A DNA stretch of 64,000 nucleotides from Acholoe squamosa (taxonomy: Eukaryota > Annelida > Polychaeta > Phyllodocida > Polynoidae): the NCBI GenBank assembly GCA_949317995.1, contig OX439050.1:54251777-54315776 (forward strand). The letters are read 5' to 3'. Below, piece after piece: positions 12,022 to 23,358 of this stretch. Every line of letters begins with the position of its first letter. The stretch's first letter is position 1. The position numbers and the translations under genes are program-made. A model generated the notes under the pieces. It was not told the DNA's origin. It made no database searches and worked only from the letters and a program-made list of their open reading frames with translations.

Positions 12022-12068
12022 CACACACAGCAATTCCTGGGAACAGGAATTAACGCGAGCTGTGTGTG
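12022..12068 (+). other. Nested hairpin in TRIM interior
   Basis: An outer stem, CACACACAGC (12022-12031) with GCTGTGTGTG (12059-12068), encloses an inner stem, AATTCCTG (12032-12039) with CAGGAATT (12044-12051), closed by loop GGAA. Non-coding LTR elements must keep packaging and dimerisation signals, and this is the strongest candidate fold in the interior. That role is inference. Confidence 0.55.
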
Positions 12069-12132
12069 ACTCAGTACTGGTACCGTTCAGACTGGACTGG
12101 AGGACTGGTTCTGGCGGGATACGGTTGAAGCT

Positions 12133-12144
12133 GGTTGGGAGGAG
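12133..12144 (+). other. TRIM polypurine tract
   Basis: A purine-rich run (GGTTGGGAGGAG) lies directly against the 3' LTR, the place and composition expected for the plus-strand priming site of an LTR element. It is interrupted by two T residues, and the last eight bases are pure purine. Confidence 0.65.
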
Positions 12145-12365
12145 TGTAGGGGTTCGTTCCCCCGTCGGGTGTGCAGAGCCTTCAGAGGGACTGTTCACTT
12201 GGTTGTGTCACTCCCCCTATGTATACCATACAGATCCAGGGTAGTTGGAAGGTAGAGAATGTCAGGCCAGGGGAAGTAGCTCAGGGGTAGAGCTTCCGCT
12301 TCGAAGTTGGAGGGTCCCGGGTTCGAGTCCCGGTTTCTCCATGACATTTTCCGCTGACCACTACA
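12145..12365 (+). repeat. TRIM 3' LTR
   Basis: Identical to the 5' LTR over 221 bp, it runs from TGTAGGGG to CCACTACA and is followed by ACAG, the duplicated target site. The absence of any difference between the LTRs indicates a very recent insertion, or sequence exchange between the LTRs. Confidence 0.9.
12270..12341 (+). tRNA. Alanine-type tRNA gene inside the TRIM 3' LTR, anticodon CGA
   Basis: An exact second copy of the tRNA at 11803-11874, placed 467 bp downstream by the LTR duplication. It has the same cloverleaf, G3:U70 pair, internal A and B boxes and downstream TTTT. From this copy, Pol III transcription would end inside the LTR and leave only a tRNA precursor. Confidence 0.75.
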
Positions 12366-13111
12366 ACAGGATAATCTGAGTGCTTTTATCACAGGATAGA
12401 GGCACTGAGAGTTGGCACTTGAATATTGACAGTTTTCTTTTTCTATACTGTTCTTATATGTGACAGCAGCTATGACATAGCTTTGACAGTGGATCATATT
12501 GAAAACATCAGCATGGGCTGGGATCAATCCAGGGATATTCTGATCCAAAGTGCTTCATCCTCTCCATTAGGCTATGGGGCTGGTCAATGGTGTTGGGTTA
12601 GATGAGTCCTATATCTGGGACCCTATGGATACCATATATTATAATGTGCCTTTTAGGGACTGACCAGTACCTAAAAGGCACTTGTGCAAGCATAATCATC
12701 ATTTATTAAATTCCTAAAGCACTGTCAATATCTGTTCGAGCTGAAAGTACTTACCTCCTACTTCACTTGATTATTGATGACTTGTAACATTATCAGACTC
12801 ACTCAGGCTTGGCTCATAATGACAGTCCATGCATCCTCTGATGACTTGGACTCTTGTTACTCAATACAGCGTCTTTTATTTCAGATCACTTAAAAAAAGG
12901 TTGTTGACGCTAGCCTGAATGCGTTACCAACTAGTTATTTATTTTGCAAACAACGTTAAAGCACTGAAAGTCTACATCGCAGCCAATTACACTGACACCT
13001 GATCAAAAATTGTTCCTAAGGTTACCTGAAAATTGAAAAAGAATATACAAATAAAGTGATGGAGCTCCAATTGTTTCCATTCGTATTTTCTAATATTGGA
13101 TTTACTGTAGT

Positions 13112-13212
13112 AGGCTTCCCTAGTCCATATTGAATGGGTCATTGGACCCTTTTTTATCCCATCTGTGTGTCTGGTGCACTTATGTGCAGGCCCAGTCACA
13201 CATATTCATTCA
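13112..13212 (+). repeat. Dispersed 180-bp repeat, diverged partial copy
   Basis: GGCTTCCCTAG, GGTGCACTTATGTGC and CAGTCACACAT occur in the same order as in the copies at 1358 and 18594, with clear divergence and a lost 3' end. Confidence 0.45.
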
Positions 13213-13883
13213 AAAATTGTAGTTTTCTTGTCACAGAAAGGCCCGAAATGGCATAAAACAACCATAACACACATTGAATTATCTTGAATATAGCCATATC
13301 GCCCTCCACCCTTTACTGGTTTCAATGCCACCCCAGAGTGACTGACAGCTTGCAGGCTGTGACTGATGCACTGAACCTGGTACGCTGCCATTGGTCTCAG
13401 GTGAGCAGTAGAGGATTACATGGGGATTTCTCTGCTGGGGTTCTATCTCACCAAAAACTGGGTCTTGTACTGCCAAAGCTTCTTAGCTGCCGCTGGTCCC
13501 GTGATATAACAGCCAGCAGGGGTAGGGTGTGCCAAATCCTTGCTAGTGTAACAGCAGGGTATCGTGTAAGCCTCCCCCTATAACAAAAGAAAACATGTCC
13601 CTTTGATGCCCCAAAATGTTTAAAAAGAATAGATATTTCCCTCTGGCTGCAGGGAAATTTTGGTCTGAAAATAATTTTTTTTCTTCCTCTGGCTGACCAT
13701 ATTGTTTGCTGAAAAAATCCACAGTCCAAGGAATAAGAAATACATGACCTAAAGTATTAAAACTAAACTGTTAGACAGTCCCATTCCAATGCCAGATGTA
13801 AAAGATTTCAAGCTCTACCTCTAGCAGATCCAGAAATAAATTTACCCAGCCTTTAAGGTCCTACACATGGGATTCCAGGACAT

Positions 13884-14021
13884 ATTTCATACAGCAGGTT
13901 AAAAGAAAATGATTGTCTGTTTTGTCAGTACATGAGCTCTCACACAGAATCAGATGATGAAATGAGAGCTCATGTACTGACAAAACAGACAATCATTCAC
14001 TTTCAACCTGCTGTGTGAAAT
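13884..14021. repeat. 138-bp long inverted repeat (foldback element)
   Basis: Two arms of about 60 bp, from ATTTCATACAGCAGG on the left to CCTGCTGTGTGAAAT on the right, flank a short loop around 13955. The inner 36 bp of each arm pair perfectly (for example TTTTGTCAGTACATGAGCTC). The arms differ at only a few positions, so the hairpin is young or maintained. It has no coding potential and is absent from unit 2 of the duplication. Confidence 0.75.
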
Positions 14022-17000
14022 CTATACTATGATTATTAGCTACAATGCATTTCAGGAGACTGCCAATGAAACAGGACCCTTTAAGGTTGAATGCTTTTGA
14101 ATTTTCTGCCTGTATCATTCTAGGTTCTACACTTTAATATCACCAATGGTGTATCCTAATGCCACAGCGTGCTGTTAATCCAACAGGGTAGGATAGCATA
14201 AGCCCTTACTTTGCCCATATCATTAGATCAAGACATTTAGGTAAAACTCAATTTGAGATTAACCAGTAACAAGGGAATAGTACTAATTATATAAAGGCAG
14301 TGTGGCAAACCCGGTTTACATCAAAGGTTCTGAGCTTCCAACAATTACTAATCTATTGCAAAGTTTAGATCATTCACTTGAAAACCTCTGGCAAAAATAG
14401 CCAGTTTGGCATCAGTCCTCAAAATGTGAAGCTATGTATTATAAGTAAACATAATTAAAATTGACACAAATCCTGGAGGGTTGCACTAGACAATGATTTG
14501 GAGACTAGCATCACCCTTGTCTGAGGCCAAACGAATTTGGATTCCATATTGTTTCGAAGCTGAGTCGTGGCCTGTTTAAGTGCCCCTGCACTGATAGATT
14601 TCAATACATCTATGTATATTCCTCACCCATACAAGACGGCCATTTATTCAAAACATAATTCATAGTGCATGTAATTTTCAATTTTCAACTGTGATCTGGA
14701 CACTTATTTGAAACTGATGCTCACTCAAAGACTCAGCAGCTAGACAGGCCTCTACAGTGTAACAGATTGAAAGGAACACACGATTCTCCCTGGTAATTTT
14801 ATTGATCTGTTGACTATCCTGGAGCAATCAAACACCTTTTAGTGGGGGGAGCTGCTTGTGATAGGCTGTTCAGGTTTGATGTATTTGTTTGAAACAATTT
14901 GTCCCTTTCAAATTAATTTCCTTCGGGATGGAGGACCTGAAAGCAGCTGTATAAATGTGACAAGCAGACGGGATGTGCCCCTTAGCTGATACAGCTACTT
15001 CAGTATCATTATTGTATCTAAAATAGAAATGATAGTGTTGAAAGCAGTGTTTTTTTTAAAGTGATTATCATATGTCCTGTGTTCCTGTGCTCAGGCTATA
15101 TTACATCAGGATAATCTACTTCACAGTTATGCATCACATCATGTTCCTATCCAAGAAATGTGAATATCTATTAATAACAAAATGTGAAGAACATTGGCAC
15201 ATCAAATCCTATGCACCCTAGATATATTATATCTGACCTTGGGCTTACAATTGGGATGTTGTGCTATCATTAAGAAATGTAAACAGATGTACCCCACATG
15301 CTGCCGGGTATACATCTTCTAAATACCACCGTATCAAAAAAATGCCAAAAGATGAATGAGATAAAATGTCTAGCCTTACTCTTACAGATAAACAGTTCAT
15401 CTGAAACATATTGCTATATGAAAATGATCAATAACATTTACATCAGCTTTTGAATCAATGCTGTATGTGTCACTAGGCCACACCACTCTCATGCTGCTTC
15501 TAATGAGAACAGCAATTCACAGTTTCTAATAGCAACTGATCAATATTGGCCACAAACTGATAAGCTGGCTTCAAAGCTTTGCACCCTCGTTATTCCAGAT
15601 CATGCAGTGGTTCTTCATTGCCCATATTTCTACAAAGCAGCTGTTACATATTTCTCTAATTGCAGAGACTGATTAGTATAACAATACAACAGACTATGTA
15701 CTCACTTCCTTTGTAACAAAGCCATTGTTTCCTCATTCAGGTACACATGAACAGGGGGTAAACAAGGCCAAGTTCAATGATCACAGAGAGATCTTTTGAG
15801 TCCATCGCTTGAAAGGCAACTGTACCTAAAGCAGAATTTTGCTTTTTTAGTGGATCATATTAAACGTGAATAGATAAATACAGTTTTAGTCTTTTTATTT
15901 CAGTGTGAATGGTTTTGAATTTTAAAAGAAATCATGTACCAGCAAAAGGTCATAATATGCTGCTAATAGAAAAGGAAGATTATCTACCCCAATAAATAGA
16001 TGATTATCAGAAAGAAAAATAAGAGATCATTTCAAAACAATACAATTTCTCAAGTCATTGTATCAGCACACACCCTGTATTACTTAGAAGAGTTGTAATT
16101 AAATTACTAGGCAGCCACACAACCCTCAAGTCTCAGAGACGTGGTGAAAGCTCTGGGTAATTGAGAGCTATATTATTGGATTGGAAGGAGAAGTGAAGGC
16201 CTATATTACTATCGGTCGTACAGGGTGATCCTGGTATGATTCAAGAAACCAAGTCATAGAGATTTAAGAGGTGAACCATATCATCAGGGCATATGTTCGT
16301 GGTTTTACTATGGTGGGCATAGTATTTGGTTTATTGATTAATTGATTCTTACTTGACAAATATTCTTAGAGTGAGGGCAGCTTTTGAATGGAGCCAGCAT
16401 GAACTGGTTAAGAATGAGTCCTATTGCCTGAGCTTCACTAGCGGTACAGTCTAGGCAGTGTTATCCATGCGGCACAGGCTTTCCTTTGTTCTGTCTGTTA
16501 TCATTTGTAATATAGCAATTTAGAGTATCTTTTCTGTATGTCTGCTCGGTGCCAGCTGTAAATAGATACACTGTATCATTAATACATACAGAACAAAGGA
16601 AAATGGGTGTTACAAGGAAAAACACTACTTCTTGTGCAGCCCTGCTAGCACAACTCATCCAAATGATGTCTTTTTTACGTTATTCACATGAGTTTTCACG
16701 TAAGAATGATGTAAATTGCACGAGTTGTGCTAGCTGGAATATATATGTTGCAAGTGATGTATACTTAAGGCCGCCTTAGCTTAAGCCAAATTGCATCAGG
16801 CAAGGTCAATGAGGTAGAAAGGGCTGTATGAGTGCCCAGTAGAACAGCTGAGAGGTACATCACAGATGTCAGCAGAGAGAGAGAGAGATGTGCACCATTA
16901 TATTGTTTTAATGTTGATGCTTAGTGCTAAATATATCAAAAATTCACAGCATAGTTGAACATTAGGGATCACTTTCACTGTGGCACTGTGAATTTAGTTA

Positions 17001-18240
17001 GTACTCAACACTTGTTGTGTTGCTAGGATAAGCGGTTGCCTAGCAACAGGCGTTTTATGTCATAATTCCTTAGAAACCAGGTGAAAAATCATTTATTATC
17101 TACCCGTACCTACTCCATTCAAATTCAGCCTCAGGGAGTTTATGGTGATAGGGTTGTGTTGCCATGGTTCATTGTTGCCTAGCAACTAATATATCGACAT
17201 AGCAACCAATGAAATTTACAAATATTACTGTAAAATCCAAATTCCCCTTTGCCAATAGTCATTTAAAGTTGCGCTATCAAAACTAAATTCTTTCAACGAA
17301 GCTGGTTGAGGGGCAGAAAAGGGTATAAGTGTTTGTGTTATTAAGGGCTATTTGAGGCTGTTTAAAGACCATCCTACAGCAACATCATGAATTCAGACCT
17401 TTACTGAGACGTTTGTTTTTCTTCCGAAGCAGAAGGTAACCTCACATACCGTCTAGCTATAACCCGCACTGACCACTAGACAGCCTAGTAGCCCTCAAAC
17501 TGCCTTCCTCACACAACCCCTAGTGAGCTCCAGACAGCCTTACATACCATCTAGTAACTATGAAATTGTCTCACATACCCCCTTGTATCCACCAGACAAC
17601 CATGGTAGCAGATGTATTGTGTGGTAGCTATGTGTTGGTTCAATGCCATTGATCAACCTACAGAGTGAGCTAATGAGCAATAATTTGGGAGAAGCTCAAT
17701 TATAGTGGTTATGCAAACTAGAAAATAGTGACACTATAAACAACATTGGATTCATGACAGATCATATAGAGATGTAGCATACATTTGCAAGATAGGACTG
17801 AAATAAGGCAAGAAACACTTCAACAGACAAGAACTAAAAAAGGCACAACTTGACACACCAACTGGCTGACCTTTACAGGAAAACCTTTTTTTGGCAATAC
17901 ACAGTTATACAGCAACACTTGTGTCACTATCAAGGAGTAGACTGTCGTCACTATCCGAGGCGTAATCACTCAATAAATCACCTCTTTCCATTTTCCATGT
18001 CTCTTCCAGGTGGGTCCCTATCAACAAACATACAGCAAGCGATTCATCCAAAACTAACAGGAGTATCTTATCATGCAATATAACACTGAAAAGTTAGTGG
18101 TCTGAATTTTAAAGTTAACTTTTAGCACGGAGTACCCTTTCTCCTTGCCCCTATTTCAATAATGACAATATGAAAGGGATTCAACCTTGTGTAATGCGAA
18201 CAAAAACATCTGTAATAATTGGTGTGTTATCTGATTTCAA
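14022..18240. other. Non-genic DNA, mostly duplication unit 1
   Basis: I see no gene. Open frames are under 80 codons. Small structures are a 15-bp inverted repeat (TTTCCTTTGTTCTGT near 16480 and its complement near 16587) and two GTTGCCTAGCAAC palindromes at 17035 and 17174. The part beyond 17710 has no match in unit 2. Confidence 0.45.
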
Positions 18241-18258
18241 CAATATGTTCTGCTTAGT

Positions 18259-18259
<1 letters not shown>

Positions 18260-18309
<50 letters not shown>

Positions 18310-18402
18310 ACACACACACACAGACAGAGACAGACAGACAAAGACAGATGAACAGAGACAGAAGGATAAAGACAGATGGACAGACGGACAGAGAGAGAGG
18401 CC

Positions 18403-18449
<47 letters not shown>
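18260..18449. repeat. Compound (GA)n-(CA)n-(CAGA)n-(GA)n microsatellite
   Basis: A (GA)n tract at 18260-18306 runs into a short (CA)n, then degenerate CAGA/GACAGA units to about 18404, and a second (GA)n at 18407-18449. Open frames of about 100 codons across it on both strands are low-complexity by-products. It sits at the left edge of duplication unit 2. The equivalent point in unit 1 (near 5805) has only a short AGAGACAGAGAG remnant. Confidence 0.9.
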
Positions 18450-18452
<3 letters not shown>

Positions 18453-18593
18453 TGAGAGACGGGAGCTGAGAAGTATGGACTAGTATAGAGCAAATGCTGG
18501 AACAATGAACTAGTGAGAGGTAGAAAGCAAGGATCAGACTTTGCCTCTTAGAGTGAAGAAAATACCTCTGAAGATGAGCACAGATCGATGCTC

Positions 18594-18775
18594 AGGCTTC
18601 CCTAGCCCACTTAAAAGGGTCTATATCTCCTCTTTCCTATCCCCTCAGGATGTGTGTGGTGCACATATGCGCGGGCACCGACACATCCCATTGTGAAATG
18701 TGTAGTTTAGTACTTCTCACCATGAATATGACCTTAGCTGTCAAAATGGCTTTAAACATCTATTACTCACTCACA
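18594..18775 (+). repeat. Dispersed 180-bp repeat, copy 2
   Basis: It matches 1358-1543 closely: CCCTAGCCCA, AAAAGGGTCTATAT, GGTGCACATATGCGC, then ATGAATATGACCTTAGCTG and CTATTACTCACTCAC. The flanking GAGCACAGATCGATGCT segment also recurs near 5938 and 18577. A GAGCATCGATCTG motif is common in molluscan short repeats as I recall them, so the taxonomic hint is weak evidence. Confidence 0.6.
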
Positions 18776-21700
18776 GATCGATGCTTAGTGTGATTGGTTT
18801 ACCAAGTTGGACATGATCCATGAGCCTCCCTGACTAGCTCGCAAGCAGTCCAGCCTTTCCTAATAGAAAATCCATGCTGACTAGAACCTGAAACCAGTGT
18901 ACAAACTGGATCATTGTAACGACCTTGAGGATATAATTATCCTCCATAATTGTAGTTGTCTATACCATAAAGCCATTCAATGGAGTATATCCAACACAGA
19001 TAATCTTAAGCAGTTGGTATCTCATTTCTCTAAAAGGTCTCACCAAATACTTAATCTGCCCAGACTGAAATCAAAAATGGAAAAACATCTTTGGAATGCA
19101 AATAATCAAATATGTTGATACCACAATGGGCAATTGCTTTTTTTCTGATTACATTGTAATAAGGTATTTTGGTCATGATTTTAATAAAAATGCATCGTTA
19201 TTTTGCCTATCATATTTTGGTAATCCCTTTCTGATTGGGCACACACAAATTTACAAATCCTTTAGGGAATTTAAATGACCCTGGTAAATTTGACAATAGC
19301 TACCAGCATCAAAGCAGGGTCAACATCTTCGGTGCAGAGTGGGTAGACACCTGGCATTGTATAGCCAGAGTTTTGAGCAGGACCTTATTTGCTTGGTGCT
19401 TTTCACTTTTAATCTCATGATTAAAATTACTGAGCCTCGGATTGCAATGCCTGCATTCAGCTTGTCTTCTCTTACACTTGCATGTCCTTAAGTTTGTAGG
19501 AGATGGGCAGAAAGTGCAGCATGTTGCCAGAAGTGTAAATTTACCCTGGGAGTAAATTCAATGAATGAGAAAATCATTGAGTGCATGATGCATTCCTGTA
19601 GTATAGCTATTCTTCAGACATAAAATCGAGTATTGGTCAAAGATATTATGGAAAAATACTTGCATCACAGTTTATCACAGTTACATTTTGTTAATTTTTG
19701 TGGTGCCTGTTTGTAACAAGGTAGATATCATAACATAAAACATCTGCTTTTCTAGAATTGGTTTAAATCCTCTTATTTCCGCCCTATTGGAATAATGATG
19801 AGATTTGGTTGTGCTAGTCTCTTTCTCCATAATGATATCCTATTAGCCATATTGGTTTTATGTATCAGAGATTAGTAGATTTAATTCACACCCTTTTATC
19901 CAACCATAGGCAGTGTTATATCAGCATCAAGTCAGGTCTAATCCACACAGAGAAGCTCAGGATATTTCCATTAAAGTTAATTTGAAATAAGGGTTGATTA
20001 AACTTATTTTGATTGGTAATAGATACTGAAATAGTAGATCCTATTGTGGAAATGTAATTTTCACTACGAGGACAGAACCAGTGTTAAAATGTGCTGGTCA
20101 GATTGTGCAATATTTATGTGCTGGAATTCACTGGAGGTATTAACCATAATTCTTTATAATTCTTTATTCTGTCACTATACAAGTGTTCCCCATAACCACA
20201 AAATATACTGTGTTGCTATTTCAATATCAAAGTGCCTGGAAAATGTCCCCCCTGGACAAAATAGCCCAATACTCATCCATTATTTTGGAAGAAGCTTGAT
20301 ATCAAACAAAGATATTAGATATCCAATTTCATGAGAGCCACAAGACAGTTCTTATAACAAGGTCTGTTCAAGATTACAAACACAAAACAGGCAATTGTTC
20401 TCTCATGAATTATCTATCAAATTGCCACTTTCAGTGTGTCCTACAAATGCCAGCTGCAATAAGATTTAGGAGCGTATTTTTAGTGCTGCTGCCAGTGACA
20501 CAGGGACCCTATTTCTGTACCTTTCAAACCTGAATCGCACCATCCATATTCGCTAATGCAAATCTACTATTGCAGCCAGAGCAAAAACTGTTTCTGTTTT
20601 TTATCCTGAATCCTATTCTCCTGCTGTGTCCAATATAGGGATGGAAAGGATATCTTTGGAACTCATTATTATGAAATGAAATGGTGTCACCCACCTCTCT
20701 ATTGCACCTCTTACTTGTGCATTCTTAGAACAATTATAATACCTATTCACTTGCACTTTATTATAAATATAAGAGAATATAAGTGTACAGCTTGAAAATG
20801 GCTGCCTTGGTTTTCAAACACTATGTCAACATGTAATATCATTTTTAGTGTCACTTTCAACTTTTACCCTTAAACTATTTCTTTAACCGGGCATAATCAT
20901 CTCAAATGCCTTCTCACTCTGATCCCAGTAACCACCATGCATTAACATCATGATTTTGCGCAATGATGGAGGAATCACTCTGTCGATAAACATACATCAT
21001 ACTACACATTATACTCCTAGTAAAAGGCACTGCAGTGAGCCCCTCAGTATTGCCAGTAGTGTATGGAAATAGTAGGTCTAGTCTCGATCGAGTCTATCCC
21101 AGATATTGCCAAAAAGAATAAAAATCAATCATTGCCACTCCCGGGTGAGGCAATGGTTGGTGAGCAGCACCCAATGACCGATAGATGGACAACCACACTC
21201 CTATCAATTAAGCAATGTTGGGCTGGTTGCTGGGTGTGCATGGTGAGTGTGCATTATAACAATGATGGGAGGGGCTCATAGTATTCCAGTATAGTGAATT
21301 AGAAGACACTTGAGTATGTTGAATAGCATTTGGTTAGAATTGAGTCACTGTGGGAGCCAATTGCAAAGATTATGACCTATAGATATATTGTTAGTGGGTC
21401 CTCGGTATGGGACTACTGTTATGCATGTTTATTCTTGACAATTGGTGTTTATTCCTATTTCTTTACACACTAAAAATTCACATGTTTCCTTCAACTTGAA
21501 ACTGTATCATAATGGATGGCCATGGGAAGTAACATCCAACTGCAAAGTGCGGTTAGCATGCATGTAGCTGTCACAGAGGATTTGGTACAGTACACCTGCA
21601 TTGGCACTGATATAAGGTTGTAATGTCAGTAGTTGCATGGTGTGAAGTAACCTCCCAAAGAACCAAACCAAATGAGTGGAAAAGGGTCTAACACATTCAG

Positions 21701-21799
21701 ACATTATCCATGAGACTCTAACAGCAGCCTCAAAGAAGCCCAGTCTCTTCTAATGGAAAATATATATCTTATACCATAACCACACTCTCAGAAATAACA

Positions 21800-21960
21800 G
21801 TTGAATCTACTAAGCATCCTTGTAAATCTGAAAAGTGAACAACTATTACAGCAATACAGTGAAGCAGTGTAGTTTCTACAATGAAGCCCCAGATGGAAAT
21901 AGAGTAAAGCGCTCTGATACAAGGATTCTCAGGAATATAATAGTGAAATCATTGTCTGAA
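21800..21960 (+). repeat. Dispersed repeat P, copy 3
   Basis: Partner of 9582-9760 in the tandem duplication: GTTGAATCTAC, CATCCTTGTAAATCTGAA, then GCAGTGTAGTTTCTACAATG. Confidence 0.5.
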
Positions 21961-23358
21961 AGTGTCAGAGATTTATTGTCATTTTGATGACATTCCTTTG
22001 CAGTGCAGATACTGAAACCAGAACATGGTCCGCATAAAGACTTTGAAAATGAAGCAGACCTCTGGTAACTTTGGGATAAGGATTCCACCCTTTCTCCATT
22101 GTATGTTGAGGTTTCCCATACAATAGTTCCATAGTAAAGTCATATAGGTTGAGCAGCTCCAATCAAGCAGGTGCAAGTAGTGGCATGAATGACTGATCGG
22201 CACTGATCACCTCCATTGATAAGCTAATAAAGATCTTCTCGTTTTTGTGCAAGTGAAAAACTGTAAGCATGGATTTGAGCCTGTAAGCACAATGTTGCCA
22301 AGACCTGTCTCAAGCTGCAATCACTTCCCTCTTTCTTCACTTGATTATTTATGACTTTTAACATTATCACATTCAAACTTCAGACCTGGCTCATGATGAC
22401 AGTTCATTATCCATAGCATTCCCTGATGAGTTACTGTTACTCAGTATAGCATCTCTTATATTTTAAGATTTCCAGAGCATTTGAAAACGAGCTGGTGATG
22501 CTAGTACTGCTGGTTACGTGCATGCCAAAGCACACGTATTCATCCCCAGACTAGTTTTCTTTTTTTGCCATGTAGTTTCACGTCTTAGCTAGTACACTGC
22601 CAGTGGTCTCAGGTGAGTGTTAGAGGATTACATTGGGATTTATCTGCTGGGGTTCTATGTCACAATAAAAGAACCCCATAGACCTCTCCCTTATTCTAAG
22701 ATCCATAGTCTATCCTGGAGCATCCTGGATAGGCTGTTCAGGTTTGATGTATTTGCTACAAGAATTTGTCCCATTCAAAGAATTTTCCTTCAGCTGAATA
22801 GAGGACTTGAAAAGGGCTATACAAATGTGAGGAGCGGACGAGACATGGCACTTAGCTGATAGGGCTACTTCAGTTTTATGAACACATCTAACACATTGAG
22901 ATGTATTCTGCTATCTATCACAGAGTTCTTATCATTGTATCTACAATTGATATAATGGTGTTGCAAGCAGGGTATATTTTTGAGTGATATGTCCTGGATG
23001 CCGGTAATCTACTTCACTGTTATGCATCATATCATGTTTAATTCCAGGAAAGGTGAATGTCTACAAGGAAATGATAAAAACATTGGCACATCAAATTCTA
23101 AGAACCCTCGACTAGATGTATTTCCTCTGACCTTGCGCTTATAATAATAATATTGTGCCACCCTAGTCTTGTAGCATGACCATTTACCACAATGGAGTAT
23201 GGTTCATGGTGATAGCAATAGTCTGTGACCGCTGGTTGGTTGGCTATAAATATCTCAGAATTTTCTGATTGTTATACTTCTGGTAGAGAATCCTCCCATA
23301 AGTGATGTCATACCAACCATCATAATGGTGCTGCTGACTATATCTACACTAGCCAGAA

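Larger units (their letters stand above)
11674..12369 (+). mobile_element. TRIM retrotransposon carrying a tRNA gene in its LTRs, with target duplication
   Basis: This is a whole-looking, non-coding miniature LTR element of 688 bp (11678-12365), flanked on each side by ACAG (11674-11677 and 12366-12369) as a 4-bp target duplication. Parts in order are the 5' LTR 11678-11898, a primer binding site at 11900, a 246-bp interior, a purine tract ending at 12144, and the 3' LTR 12145-12365. The LTRs start TGTAG, end CTACA and are identical over 221 bp, so the insertion is recent. It encodes no protein and would depend on another element's enzymes. Each LTR holds an alanine-type tRNA gene whose 3' end matches the element's own primer site. 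Plant Cassandra TRIMs, which carry 5S rRNA-like sequence in their LTRs, are the nearest known parallel. Confidence 0.9.
5800..17710 (+). repeat. Tandem segmental duplication I, unit 1
   Basis: A long series of co-linear matches links this unit to about 18440-27125. Examples are 5840 with 18484 (AAATGCTGGAACAATGAA), 7560-7660 with 19900-19990, 9490-9800 with 21700-22020, 10440 with 22150, 12770-12880 with 22345-22450, 13390-13460 with 22600-22670, 14870-15000 with 22725-22870, 16290-16830 with 24910-25280, and 17635-17710 with 27045-27125. Identity is roughly 75-85 percent in matching blocks, with many indels. The unit has no recognisable gene. It contains the TRIM at 11678-12365 and a long hairpin at 13884-14021, neither of which has a counterpart in unit 2. 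Confidence 0.75.

Noticed and set aside
12195-12548. 117-codon reverse-strand frame ending across the TRIM LTR
   Set aside because: It reads antisense through the tRNA gene and LTR. The same peptide appears from the other LTR, so it is a by-product of the repeat.
18170-18505. Arg/Glu-rich and Ser/Leu-rich frames of 83-99 codons
   Set aside because: They are translations of the GA/CAGA microsatellite in two strands.
22415-22440. Hammerhead ribozyme core (CTGATGAG)
   Set aside because: The matching GAAAC core and stems are absent.
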